Origin: Chloroflexota bacterium
Lineage (GTDB): Bacteria; Chloroflexota; Anaerolineae; UBA1429
Assembly (NCBI GenBank): GCA_012729455.1
Contig: JAAYDC010000002.1
Span: forward strand, 1-64,000
Reading direction: 5' to 3'
Length of the DNA: 64,000 nucleotides
The translations under genes and the position numbers were made by a program. How positions within the stretch are numbered: position 1 is the first letter of the stretch; each line of letters opens with the position of its first letter. The notes beneath the pieces were generated by a model. It searched no databases and was not told the DNA's origin. It worked only from the letters and a program-made list of their open reading frames with translations. Shown here piece after piece: positions 20,357 through 28,990 of the stretch.

Positions 20357-21490
20357 CTATAACCACTCGAGCAGTTCTGCCAAATAGCGCGTATAGGCGA
20401 TAAAGTCGGGCCAGCTGATATCAGGGGGCACGCCGTGGTCGCAGCTGGGGATGAATCCGCCTGTCTCGAGCAAGGGCGGCACCACCCGCTCGAGCTCGGT
20501 GCGCATTACACTGCCGCCCGCCGCTAGGGCGCGCTTATCCAGCCCTCCGCGGTAGCCCATCTGCGTGCCATAGGTGCGCCGTGCCGCCACAATGTCATTG
20601 CCGGCCGCCACTTCCATCGGGTCACAGACGTTGATGCCGGCCTCTATCCAGATCGGGATCAGCTCGCTCACCTCGCCATCCGAATCCATGTCGATCACCC
20701 GCACGCCCGCCTCGCGCGCCAGTTTGACCCATGCGCGATACACCGGCAGCAGGTAGCGGCGCGTCATGGCCGGCGAGAGCATGCTGTGAGCCTTGTAGGC
20801 CATATCCTCTGATATTTGCAGCACATCGATGGGGAGCTCGTCAAAGGCGCGCGTCAGCACTCGGCAGGTAAAGCGCTGCCAGAAATCGCACAACTCGGCG
20901 ATAAACTCGGGCTGCTCGATGAACGCCAGGCAGAGGCCTTCCATGCCCATCCATTCGCGCATCTGCCAAAATGGGCCGTTGATCGAGATGACAGCGGCGC
21001 AGCCGCTTGCGTGGATGCCCTCTGCCGCCGCCGCGGGATCGACCGGGTAACGCTCAGGCGCGTCGCCATCGTAGCGCCAGGCAAGCACCTCCCAGTCGGC
21101 CGGGCTCTCCACCGGGAAGCGGTGCCAGCGGCGCGTGACGAAATCCTTGGCGGTGCGGATATAGGTATAGTCGTAGGTGTCAGAGATCTCGGTGATGGCG
21201 CCCATCCAGTCCTGCACGATATAGTGCCCGTCGCGATGCTCCAGCACGCGCTCCTCAAAGGTGGGCAGCATGCGCGTCGAGATATCAACCCCCACCGGTC
21301 CGCTAAAGGCCTCGATCGGCAAGCCCAGCTCACGGCTGAGCGCAGCCAGATAGTGCTTGTCGGATGCAAGCCCCTGGCTGTGCCAGGCGGCGAGGGTCGA
21401 TTCGCGCGGTCCGCCGGGCATCAGCGGCACGCGCTCGGGCTGCCCAAAGGTGAGGGCCTCCAGGTAGCGCTCACGCGGGGTCGTCTGCAT
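20357..21490 (-). CDS. Uroporphyrinogen decarboxylase (UroD) family protein
   Basis: The 377-residue protein begins TPRERYLEALTFGQPERVPL, the usual opening of the UroD/MtaA superfamily. It continues with VDISTRMLP, QISEDMAYKAHSMLSP, VIDMDSDGEVSELIP and GYRGGLDKRALAAG. This branch (COG0407-like) includes methyltransferases and decarboxylases of unknown substrate. No haem-biosynthesis gene is nearby, so true uroporphyrinogen decarboxylation is unlikely to be its role. The frame starts 20 bases inside the end of the DprA-like gene, so the two are cotranscribed. Family assignment is firm and function is open. Confidence 0.75.
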   Translation of the reverse strand: MQTTPRERYLEALTFGQPERVPLMPGGPRESTLAAWHSQGLASDKHYLAALSRELGLPIEAFSGPVGVDISTRMLPTFEERVLEHRDGHYIVQDWMGAITEISDTYDYTYIRTAKDFVTRRWHRFPVESPADWEVLAWRYDGDAPERYPVDPAAAAEGIHASGCAAVISINGPFWQMREWMGMEGLCLAFIEQPEFIAELCDFWQRFTCRVLTRAFDELPIDVLQISEDMAYKAHSMLSPAMTRRYLLPVYRAWVKLAREAGVRVIDMDSDGEVSELIPIWIEAGINVCDPMEVAAGNDIVAARRTYGTQMGYRGGLDKRALAAGGSVMRTELERVVPPLLETGGFIPSCDHGVPPDISWPDFIAYTRYLAELLEWL

Positions 21491-22430
21491 CGTCGGCCTC
21501 CCTCAGTTGATGGCTCTCGCGAAGACGCCTGGCAAGGGCATCCGGCACGCGCCCGGTCTTGCCGAGCTCGCTGATGGCCGACTCGACGTCGCGAAAGTGC
21601 ACCGGCCCGGCCGGCGGTAGATCGAGCGATCCCCTGCCGCCATCGTGATGGGCATCACCCGCCAGCAGGGCATCCAACTCGGCCGGGCTGCCCGATCTCA
21701 CCACTGGCGGTAATGGCGGCAGCAGCTGGGCCAGCCAGACGGCGGATTCAGCCTCGCCGTTCGAGACGAGCACATCGCCCAGGGCGGCGGCCAGGGCGCG
21801 GCAGGCGTTCAGTAAAACGGCACTGGTCTGGATGCCGGGCGCCACCGGGCTCAGCAGGAGCGCGTGGTCGGCATCACAGGCGCGCACGAGAGGTTGGGGC
21901 AGTTCGGCTGCCTGCATGCCTTCCGGCAGCACCAGAATCTGAGCGCTATCCGCTGCCTGCCAGCTACCCTCAAACACGCTGACGAGCACCACCTCGTCTT
22001 GCGTGGCTGCCCAGGCGAGTAGCTCCGGCTCTGCAGCGCTGGCCATGGTCACTGTGGGCTGCCAGAGGAGCTCCAGGTTGCCGTGCAGATACACCACGTA
22101 GGGCAGATGCGCCTCATCCAGGCGCGCCAGCCACCCTTCGGGGTAGGCGGCATCGGCGCGCGTGATCACGCGGATACCCGTGCGCGCCAGGCTGGCTTGT
22201 TCGGCAGCGGCTCGTTCTGCGCCCTTGGGCAGCTCACGCAGCGCCCGCCAGAGCTTGTCATCTACCTCGCCAAGCACAGGGTCGCCGCGCTCGGCCTGCG
22301 GCAGGTCGCTGGCGGCGCGCCCCAGCTCGACGCACCATGAGTGCAGGAGCTGCTTGGCACGGTTGCGGCGGATAACGCACGATTCCAGCAGAGCCTGCCA
22401 CCAGGCGGATTCGGGCAACGCTTTACTCAT
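21471..22430 (-). CDS. DprA-like protein lacking recognisable core motifs
   Basis: The 319-residue protein opens with ESAWWQALLESCVIRRNRAKQLL. It then has GIRVITRADAAYPEGWLARL followed by PYVVYLHGN, which matches the segment preceding the Rossmann domain of DNA-processing protein DprA. The Rossmann part is present in outline (TVTMASAAEPELL, DADHALLLSPVAPG), but the usual SGxAxGID and RNRIIAGLS segments cannot be found. It may be a diverged or inactivated DprA. A longer frame starts at 22481; ATG 22430 is preferred because conserved sequence begins there. Its upstream region is shared with the coiled-coil gene on the opposite strand. Confidence 0.45.
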   Translation of the reverse strand: MSKALPESAWWQALLESCVIRRNRAKQLLHSWCVELGRAASDLPQAERGDPVLGEVDDKLWRALRELPKGAERAAAEQASLARTGIRVITRADAAYPEGWLARLDEAHLPYVVYLHGNLELLWQPTVTMASAAEPELLAWAATQDEVVLVSVFEGSWQAADSAQILVLPEGMQAAELPQPLVRACDADHALLLSPVAPGIQTSAVLLNACRALAAALGDVLVSNGEAESAVWLAQLLPPLPPVVRSGSPAELDALLAGDAHHDGGRGSLDLPPAGPVHFRDVESAISELGKTGRVPDALARRLRESHQLREADDADDPA

Positions 22431-22474
22431 GCCGCCCAGTATAGATGCCCCAATGCTGCTTGGCAATGAACCCT

Positions 22475-22503
22475 TTGACATGCCTGCTGCGCTCAGCTAC
22501 ACT
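22475..22503 (+). promoter_or_regulatory. Strong predicted promoter of the leader ORF / coiled-coil gene
   Basis: Consensus TTGACA (22475-22480) and TACACT (22498-22503) are exactly 17 bases apart. Transcription would begin near 22510, about 20 bases before the leader ATG. Confidence 0.7.
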
Positions 22504-22529
22504 AGCGACAATCACTACCGGAGGGCAAG

Positions 22530-22574
22530 ATGAGCGAGCAACCAGGCCACCAATCCGGTCGGGAGTGGGCATGA
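22530..22574 (+). CDS. 14-codon leader ORF coupled to the coiled-coil gene
   Basis: GGAGGG (22519-22524) lies 5 bases before ATG 22530. The frame reads MSEQPGHQSGREWA and stops at TGA 22572-22574, so its stop overlaps the ATG of the next gene as ATGA. The better Shine-Dalgarno belongs to this short frame, while the long gene has a weaker GGGAG. This is the usual layout for translational coupling. The peptide has no run of one amino acid that would suggest attenuation. It could also be a chance frame. Confidence 0.45.
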   Translation: MSEQPGHQSGREWA

Positions 22575-25201
22575 ACGCGGCCGCGATTTCCTGGTGGCAG
22601 CCGCTGGTGGTCGTGCTGCAGCTCGTCATCTTGGTGATGCTGCTGTCCTGGCTGGCACTCGCGGCCCTCAAATGGTCGCTGCTGCACTCGTACCGCTCAC
22701 GCGTTTCGGTGCTGGCTTATTACGACCGCCTCCTGCTTGCACTGGAAGATCACAAGCTCTTTTGGCCCGAGCAGTCCCAGTTTGGACCCTACCAACCGCC
22801 CGTCGAGGGTGCCTTTGGGCAGCTGCAGGCTTTTGAGACCTATCTGGAAGCTGCCGGCAGCATCGCCGAACCGCTGCGCACGGCGCAACTTCCTAGCTGT
22901 AGCCTGGCGGACATCGTCACATTGCGCTGCTGGGGTATGGTGCACAGCACCTGGCAAGTCTGGAAGCAAGTCAGGTTGCTGGCCGACCGCCTGAGCGATG
23001 CCACCAGCGCCTACACCGAACTGCAGAATTATCGCGAAAGGGTGCTGGCGATCCCTTCCGACGTGCGTGCTCAGGTGGCCTTGCGCCGTTACGAGCTCGA
23101 GCAGGCTGCGCTGCACCTCGAAAGCGAACGTGTGGTGCAGACCAATGGGCTGGATGCCTACGATACGGGCATCGGCTCGCTCGACCGCCAGATCAGCTCG
23201 CTGGAGAGCGACCTAGGCGAGAGCGGCGAGGTGGATCCCGCGGTACTCGAGCGCGCAACCGAGCTGCTCGGCTCGGTGACGCAGGGCATCAGCATCCTCA
23301 CCCATGACCTCTCAGCTCTCACCACCGCGCGCACCAGCGCCGAAGAAGCTCTTGAGCGGGATGCAGAGCTCCTGAGCAGCGTGCAGGATTGCTGGCGCGC
23401 TATTCAGCGCCGCGGATTCCGCGAACAGGCTATTGACGAGGTCCTGCTGGGCCTTGCCGCCTCGCGCGATGACCTGCAAACTCGCCTGAGCCAGCGCAGC
23501 CGCGAGGCCTTTCGCACCGTGTTGGCCCAGTCGGATGCCTACAACGAGCGCGTCCAGCTCCTGCAGGCCGACCTGGAGGGTATCGAGAACTCGCTGAGCG
23601 AGGTGGATGCCAACTTGCACACGGCTGCCGACGAGCTTTCCGCCGCCGGTGTGCTCTTGCGCACCTTCCATGAGCAATCTCCCCTCACGCATGCCGATGT
23701 GACTTCTGCCCTGTACGACACAGCCTCAGCGCAGCTGGCGGCTGCCAGTGACACGCGCCAGCAGGGCACGCGCGAGGCGCTAAAGACTGCGGGTGCCCAG
23801 GCTGACCTGTCGCGCCGCCAGGCTGCCGACGTGACGACGCGCATCGCCGTATTCCAGGAGCGCACCGGCACCACTATGATGCTCTGGCAGCGCCTCAACC
23901 ACGGCGACATCAGCGATCTTCGCGAGCGCATGGCCAAAACGGTGGCGCGTCTTGACGAATACCCCAAGCACCAGCCGGCCACCACCGAACTGCAGCGCAA
24001 CATCGAGCTGGCCCAGCGCGAGGCCGAATTGGCGCTCAGCTATATGAGTGCCGAACTGCGCGAACGCGGTGAAGTGATCGAATCACAGCTGGATGACACC
24101 CTCGAAGCCCTGCAATATGCCGCGCGCGGCACCGAATACGTGGCTGGCGGGATCGGCCAGCTCAACGAGCTGATCGAGGGTATCGAGAAAAAGCGCCTGC
24201 AGACCGAGCAGGAAGTGGCGATGCTGTTGTATGTCGACCTGCCGGCCGTCGAACAGCTCTCGGGCAGCATGCTGGTGGAGCTGCGCGAGACGCTCATCAA
24301 CCTGGCGATGACCATCCGCCGCGACGGCGCGCAGCTGCTTGATCCTTCCCAGACCGAATACGACCAGGCGCTGCGCTTTGTGCTGCCCAACCTGCGCCGC
24401 CAGCTCGACCAGGTGCGCAGCGCGCACGCCACCAATATCCGCCAGATGCAGCTGCAGTACGAGGCCGAGCGCAACCAGCTGGCGCGCTCGTGGGCGCAGC
24501 TCGAGTCGATCGACCTCTCGCAGCTGAGCGTGGTGGAACCCCTGATCGCCAAAGCCGAGGCGGAATATCAGGCCTGGCAGCAGGATACCGCCGAGGCGCA
24601 GGATAACCCCTACCTGATGAGCCAGGTGCTGGGCCGGCGCAGTGCCGAGCTCGACCAACGCCTGAATGCCCTGCAGTGCGACATTGCCGACGCACGTGTC
24701 TCGTTGAAGGAACTCGACAAGGCCTTTCAGCAGCGCTACAGCCAGGCCAACGCCATGCGCGAGCGCCTACGGCAGATCAGCGCTTCCAGCATGTGGCCGA
24801 ACCTGCCGTGGGATATCGAGGCTGACCGTTCATGGGCGCAGGTGGTCGAGATGCAAAAGCGCATCCAACAAGCTGACACCCTGCCGGCTCTGCTGGATGC
24901 CTGGCAGCACGCTTTGGGGGCTAGCACCGAGCTCGTCAAGCTCTATGAGCGGGGCGAGGCGCAGGCACGTGATGGGCTGGGACATCTGCAGAATGAGCTG
25001 AAAGCGGTGCAGGCTATCAAGCAGCGCGTGCAGCATCAGGCGGATGCCGCGATGCGCCGCGACGAGACCGACGAAACCCGCAAGCTGGCCAAACTGGTGG
25101 CACAGACCGATCATCTGATCGCCCTATCGCTCAAGGAAGCCCACTTTGATGCCGCAATGCGTCACCTCAAGCAGGCGCGCGAGGCGCTTATGAGGCTGTA
25201 G
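22571..25201 (+). CDS. Large membrane-anchored coiled-coil protein, unknown function
   Basis: The 876-residue protein has one N-terminal membrane helix (about residues 8-32, WWQPLVVVLQLVILVMLLSW). The remainder is almost entirely helical, rich in Glu, Gln, Leu, Arg and Ala, with heptad-like spacing broken by short turns. The layout of one N-terminal membrane segment plus a long cytoplasmic coiled coil is that of EzrA-like division regulators, but I see no sequence match that proves this. ATG 22571 is chosen because the membrane helix begins just after it and its start overlaps the leader ORF stop. Its 3' end overlaps the convergent pgsA-like gene by 14 bases. No enzymatic motif is visible. 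Confidence 0.75.
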   Translation: MNAAAISWWQPLVVVLQLVILVMLLSWLALAALKWSLLHSYRSRVSVLAYYDRLLLALEDHKLFWPEQSQFGPYQPPVEGAFGQLQAFETYLEAAGSIAEPLRTAQLPSCSLADIVTLRCWGMVHSTWQVWKQVRLLADRLSDATSAYTELQNYRERVLAIPSDVRAQVALRRYELEQAALHLESERVVQTNGLDAYDTGIGSLDRQISSLESDLGESGEVDPAVLERATELLGSVTQGISILTHDLSALTTARTSAEEALERDAELLSSVQDCWRAIQRRGFREQAIDEVLLGLAASRDDLQTRLSQRSREAFRTVLAQSDAYNERVQLLQADLEGIENSLSEVDANLHTAADELSAAGVLLRTFHEQSPLTHADVTSALYDTASAQLAAASDTRQQGTREALKTAGAQADLSRRQAADVTTRIAVFQERTGTTMMLWQRLNHGDISDLRERMAKTVARLDEYPKHQPATTELQRNIELAQREAELALSYMSAELRERGEVIESQLDDTLEALQYAARGTEYVAGGIGQLNELIEGIEKKRLQTEQEVAMLLYVDLPAVEQLSGSMLVELRETLINLAMTIRRDGAQLLDPSQTEYDQALRFVLPNLRRQLDQVRSAHATNIRQMQLQYEAERNQLARSWAQLESIDLSQLSVVEPLIAKAEAEYQAWQQDTAEAQDNPYLMSQVLGRRSAELDQRLNALQCDIADARVSLKELDKAFQQRYSQANAMRERLRQISASSMWPNLPWDIEADRSWAQVVEMQKRIQQADTLPALLDAWQHALGASTELVKLYERGEAQARDGLGHLQNELKAVQAIKQRVQHQADAAMRRDETDETRKLAKLVAQTDHLIALSLKEAHFDAAMRHLKQAREALMRL

Positions 25202-25820
25202 GTCCGCCGCGCTCAATTTCTTTCAGGTTGCTGGCGGCTTCTGCCACTACCGGGATGCCGCGCGCCAGGCACAGCACCAGCGCGATCCAAGTCGTAACAG
25301 TAAAAATCGTGTGCGCGGTTGTCACCCAGTCGGGCGGTACCGCGGCCCCTTTGGCGAATGCGGCGAGCGCATTCGTCAGCGCCAGCCCGGCAAACGAAAT
25401 CGCCTTGATAATGGCATAGCTGCTGCGCATCCACGGGCTGCCCACCAGCCACTTGCCCACACGCGTGCGCATGGTGCTAAAAGGCGCCACCCCGCGGCTG
25501 ATGCCAACGCTGCGCACTGAATCCACCGCCACCCCGCGCACGACAAAGATAAGCGGAATCACCACCGGCACCAGACGCAGATGCGCAAACACGATCCACA
25601 GCGCGAGCTCGACGGCACGGTCTGCCATGATATCCAGCACCGATCCCAAGAGCGAGGTCTCATTGCGCGATCGGGCAACATAACCATCCAGCGAGTCCAT
25701 CACGATCAGCAGGATCAGCAGCGGGACGCTGGCCAGCTTGGCCGGAGCACTCGGCAGATACAACAGCACAATGGCTAGGATGAGGACCGGAAAGCGCGCG
25801 ATGGTGATCAGGTTAGCCAC
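25188..25820 (-). CDS. CDP-alcohol phosphatidyltransferase family protein
   Basis: The 210-residue membrane protein has the family signature D-x2-D-G-x2-A-R-x8-G-x3-D-x3-D at residues 42-67 (Asp42, Asp45, Gly46, Ala49, Arg50, Gly59, Asp63, Asp67), complete. Hydrophobic segments before and after it fit about six membrane helices. Such enzymes transfer a phosphatidyl group from CDP-diacylglycerol to an alcohol, for example glycerol-3-phosphate (PgsA) or inositol phosphate. The acceptor cannot be told here. The GTG start lies 13 bases inside the ribF end, so it is the last gene of the nusA operon, a place where rpsO is more usual. Confidence 0.8.
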   Translation of the reverse strand: MANLITIARFPVLILAIVLLYLPSAPAKLASVPLLILLIVMDSLDGYVARSRNETSLLGSVLDIMADRAVELALWIVFAHLRLVPVVIPLIFVVRGVAVDSVRSVGISRGVAPFSTMRTRVGKWLVGSPWMRSSYAIIKAISFAGLALTNALAAFAKGAAVPPDWVTTAHTIFTVTTWIALVLCLARGIPVVAEAASNLKEIERGGPTAS

Positions 25821-26761
25821 GGTTCGATTCCTTTGTCGTCGGTGCCAAGCATCTGGCGCGTCAGGGCGATATCCTGGTGGATCTGCTCAATGAGCGCCTC
25901 ACGGCTCTCAAACACCAACTCGGGGCGCAGGTACTGTATCAGCTGCAGCTCGAGTTGGGCATTGTAGACGTCGCCATCATAGCCCAACAGGTGCGCTTCG
26001 AGCAAGCGCTCGCTCTCGCCAAAGCTCGGGCGGATGCCAATGTTCAGGGCTGCCATCCGGCGCTCGCCCTTGACCAGCGCCCAAGCGGCGTAGACGCCGT
26101 TGGTGGGGATGACGCGCTCAGGGTCGCAGGCAATGTTGGCGGTGCGGACGCCCAGCGTACGCCCGACATGCCGGCCCTGAATGACGGTGCCGCCGATGGT
26201 ATAAGGCCGCCCCAGGAGGCGCGCAGCATCCGCAACCTGCCCGGCCAGCACCAGTTCACGGATGCGCGTCGAGTTGATCGGCGCTCCGCCATCCATGAGC
26301 GCTTCGATCACATGCAGTTGGTAGCCCAGCCGCTCACCATATTGTGCCAGATGCGCAGCATCGCCCTGCTGGCCGGCGCCCAGGCGAAAGTCGTGCCCTA
26401 TCCACAGTTCGCGCATGCACAGCCCCGCGCTGATGTGATCGACAAAGTCCTCGGCACGCATCGCCGCCAGCTCGGGGGTGAATTCCAGCGCGATCACGCG
26501 GTTAAAGCCGGCCGTGCGCAGCCTAGAGAGGCGTTCCTCGGTGCTGGTGAGGTAGGCAACGGGCAGCTCAGGGTGCAGCACACTGCGCGGATGCGGCACA
26601 AAGGTGATCACGATGGCCTCGCGATCGACGGCAGCGGCGCGCGCCAGCACCTGGCTGATCAGGTGCTGATGCCCGCGATGCAGCCCATCAAAGGTGCCGA
26701 TCGTCACCACGCTTTCGCGCGGCGGCGTTGGCTCAAGGGCGCTGATGAGGCGCTCAGTCAT
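25808..26761 (-). CDS. ribF: Bifunctional riboflavin kinase / FAD synthetase
   Basis: RibF phosphorylates riboflavin to FMN and adenylates it to FAD. The 317-residue product has the N-terminal nucleotidyltransferase part (VVTIGTFDGLHRGHQHLI, the HxGH-like motif, and INSTRIRELVLAGQV). The C-terminal kinase part contains GRPYTIGGTVIQGRHVGRTLG, the family PTAN equivalent as VRTANI, and NGVYAAW. The frame is open further upstream, but those residues are only truB read in another frame. ATG 26761 overlaps the truB stop by eight bases. Its position after truB is the common bacterial order. Confidence 0.94.
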   Translation of the reverse strand: MTERLISALEPTPPRESVVTIGTFDGLHRGHQHLISQVLARAAAVDREAIVITFVPHPRSVLHPELPVAYLTSTEERLSRLRTAGFNRVIALEFTPELAAMRAEDFVDHISAGLCMRELWIGHDFRLGAGQQGDAAHLAQYGERLGYQLHVIEALMDGGAPINSTRIRELVLAGQVADAARLLGRPYTIGGTVIQGRHVGRTLGVRTANIACDPERVIPTNGVYAAWALVKGERRMAALNIGIRPSFGESERLLEAHLLGYDGDVYNAQLELQLIQYLRPELVFESREALIEQIHQDIALTRQMLGTDDKGIEPWLT

Positions 26762-27632
26762 GCGCGAGCACCTTGATCGGCTGCCAGCTGGCTGCCTCCG
26801 GGACATAGCGCAGGATTGCGACCAGATCGCCATCCGGCGCCAGGGCATATCCCAGCTGATCCTCGTTCACGACGTCCTCGGCGCTTACCCGGCGGCCGTG
26901 GCGTACTTCGGCCATGCCGGCCTCGTCCAGCTGCACGGCGCGCATATAGCTTAGGCCTGTCTGCATCGGAAGCAGATGGGTTTGCCAGTTGTCGGCGCTC
27001 AGGGCATCCAGCGCGATGGCCTCGGCCAGCGTAAAGGCGCCGGCGCTCTCTCGCACCAGCCCTGCCATATATGCCCCGCATCCCAAAGCCTGGCCCAGGT
27101 CGTGCGCCAACGAGCGGATATAGGTGCCCGACGAACAGTGCACCCGCAAGGATGCCAGGGGCGGCTCCCAGCGCACTACCTCGAGGGCGTAAATGGTGAC
27201 CTGGCGCGCCTCGCGCGCCACCGAGATGCCGCGGCGCGCCATTTTATAAAGCGGTTTGCCGCGCAGTTTGACGGCCGAATACATCGGCGGGACCTGGGCG
27301 ATCTCGCCGATAAAGCGCGGCAGGGCACTCTCGAGGTCCTCTAGGGTAAGGTGCTGCCAGGGGCGCTCTTCGCTGACGGGGGTCTCGCAGTCGTAGGAAG
27401 GAGTCTGCTGGCCGAGGCGCAACTCTGCCAGATAGGTCTTGTCGCTGGCGCCCAGGTATTCGGCCAGGCGGGTGGCTTGCCCCAGACACAGCATCAGCAC
27501 GCCGCTGGCTAATGGGTCGAGCGTGCCGGCGTGTCCGGCGCGGGTCACATGCGTGGTGCGGCGCACGCGGTTGACCACATCGTGCGAGCTCATGCCACGC
27601 GGCTTGTCGATGACCAGCAGCCCGTCGCGCAT
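26754..27632 (-). CDS. truB: tRNA pseudouridine-55 synthase
   Basis: TruB isomerises U55 in the T loop of tRNAs. The 292-residue product begins GLLVIDKPRGMSSHDVVNRVR. The catalytic aspartate is Asp39 in GHAGTLDPLASGVL. Other family marks are KTYLAELRLGQ, PPMYSAVKLRGKPLYKMAR and SSGTYIRSLAHDLG. A C-terminal PUA-like region (GRRVSAEDV) is present. The ATG immediately follows the stop of the DHH gene with no gap and no clear ribosome binding site, suggesting coupled translation. Confidence 0.95.
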   Translation of the reverse strand: MRDGLLVIDKPRGMSSHDVVNRVRRTTHVTRAGHAGTLDPLASGVLMLCLGQATRLAEYLGASDKTYLAELRLGQQTPSYDCETPVSEERPWQHLTLEDLESALPRFIGEIAQVPPMYSAVKLRGKPLYKMARRGISVAREARQVTIYALEVVRWEPPLASLRVHCSSGTYIRSLAHDLGQALGCGAYMAGLVRESAGAFTLAEAIALDALSADNWQTHLLPMQTGLSYMRAVQLDEAGMAEVRHGRRVSAEDVVNEDQLGYALAPDGDLVAILRYVPEAASWQPIKVLAHD

Positions 27633-28607
27633 CTAGGGGGCGCTTTCTGCCACCAGCGGCAAGAGCATCTCAAGCAGATAGCTGCGCGCAGCCGTCAGGC
27701 TCATATGCAGCACACAGCCGGCTGCCTGCGGATGTCCGCCGCCGCCCATCGCCTTGGCTGCTGCAGAGATGTCGATCGGGCTGACAGAACGCATGCTCAC
27801 GTCCACGATCCTTGGAGCTGTTTCCCTCATCACCGCCGAGATGAGCACGCCATCCAACCCCACCAGCCACGACGAGAGGCCATTGGTGGACGAATCATCC
27901 GCCTGCACACTTGTCAGGTAATCGTGGTCGAGTGCGGTGATCAGCACACCGCGCTCATTCACCGCAGCCGTCATTGCCTGGCGCCAAACTGCCAGCGCCG
28001 AATAAGGGCGCCGATTGAGCACCGAGGAGGCGATCTCTACCAGCGGTGCGCCCAGCTGCTGCAGCTTGGCGGCCGCCAGGAGCGAGCTGGGAGCGGTGTT
28101 GCTGGTGATAAAGCACTGTGTATCGCCCACGATGCCAGCCAGCAGGCAGGTAGCCGTCTTGGAGCTGATGTTGATGCCGCGCAATTGCAGCATGTCGAGG
28201 ATCATTTCACTGGTGGCGGGCACGTCCTGCACCCAGTTAAGGTCGCCATAGCGGGTGTTGGTGACGTGGTGGTCGATCACCAGTAAGGGGGCACTGCCGA
28301 AAGCATCACGCCGGTAGAGGCTGCCCAGACGGCGCTCGTCGGAGGCATCCACCGCCAGCACCACCTCCTGGCCGCCGTAGGGGGCGGCCGAGACACGCTC
28401 GCTGCCCGGCAGAAAGTGCAGTTCGTGAGGCACGGGGTCCTGGCAGACCACCTGACAGGCTATGTCCAGTTCCTCGAGCGCCCAGGCAAGCCCCAGCGCA
28501 GCGCCGAGGGTGTCGGCATCCGGCTGGATGTGGGCGATGATATGGGCGCTTTTGGCTGCCAGCAGCCAGTCGATCAGACGGTCACGCTCATTCGTCGCTG
28601 TCGTCAT
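27633..28607 (-). CDS. nrnA: DHH-family phosphoesterase, NrnA-like (oligoribonuclease / pAp phosphatase)
   Basis: This manganese-dependent phosphoesterase degrades short RNA oligomers and often also removes the 3' phosphate of pAp. The 324-residue protein has all DHH/DHHA1 landmarks: HIQPDADTLGAALGLAWAL, AVDASDERRL, VIDHHVTN (the DHH motif), LAGIVGDTQCF and, near the C terminus, AKAMGGGGHPQAAGC. The frame is open upstream inside rbfA; ATG 28607, overlapping the rbfA end by 20 bases, starts where the conserved sequence starts. The rbfA-nrnA-truB order is common in many bacteria. Confidence 0.9.
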   Translation of the reverse strand: MTTATNERDRLIDWLLAAKSAHIIAHIQPDADTLGAALGLAWALEELDIACQVVCQDPVPHELHFLPGSERVSAAPYGGQEVVLAVDASDERRLGSLYRRDAFGSAPLLVIDHHVTNTRYGDLNWVQDVPATSEMILDMLQLRGINISSKTATCLLAGIVGDTQCFITSNTAPSSLLAAAKLQQLGAPLVEIASSVLNRRPYSALAVWRQAMTAAVNERGVLITALDHDYLTSVQADDSSTNGLSSWLVGLDGVLISAVMRETAPRIVDVSMRSVSPIDISAAAKAMGGGGHPQAAGCVLHMSLTAARSYLLEMLLPLVAESAP

Positions 28608-28983
28608 CCTCGTGCTCCGCGCTCTCGTCGCTGTTGTCAGCGGGCAAGTCGATTTCCTTGAGCAGCGCGTCGATGCGCTGGCCATAGTGCCACGAGTTAT
28701 CGGTGCGGAACTCGAGCTCGGGCACATAGTTCCAGTGCAGCAGTCGCCCCAGCTCGCGCCGCAGCACCCCGCGCGCACTGAGCAGCCCGGCCATGCCGGC
28801 GCTCAATGCCTCGGGGCTATCAAAGTGCGCCACATACACCCGCGCAATGCGCCGGTCGGGCGTCATAGAGACCTCGGTGATCACCAGCCCCTCGACACGC
28901 GGGTCGTGCACCAGGTCGCGCAGGAGGAGGGTCAGCTCGTCGCGGATAAAACTGGCTGCTTTTTGGATGCGATATCCTGGCAT
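28588..28983 (-). CDS. rbfA: Ribosome-binding factor A
   Basis: RbfA helps mature the 30S subunit and process the 16S 5' end. The 131-residue protein reads YRIQKAASFIRDELTLLLRD, then DPRVEGLVITEVSMTPDRRIARVYV, the KH-like core, then RRELGRLLHWNYVPELEFR. The C-terminal tail is very acidic (EHEDDDSDE). The ATG at 28983 is 7 bases after the infB stop. A longer open frame upstream only mirrors infB. Confidence 0.92.
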   Translation of the reverse strand: MPGYRIQKAASFIRDELTLLLRDLVHDPRVEGLVITEVSMTPDRRIARVYVAHFDSPEALSAGMAGLLSARGVLRRELGRLLHWNYVPELEFRTDNSWHYGQRIDALLKEIDLPADNSDESAEHEDDDSDE

Positions 28984-28990
28984 GGGAGAC

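Noticed and set aside
13315-22430. Genomic island or mobile element as source of the sugar region
   Set aside because: No integrase, transposase, terminal repeat or duplicated tRNA end was found, although a tRNA-Asn lies at one edge.
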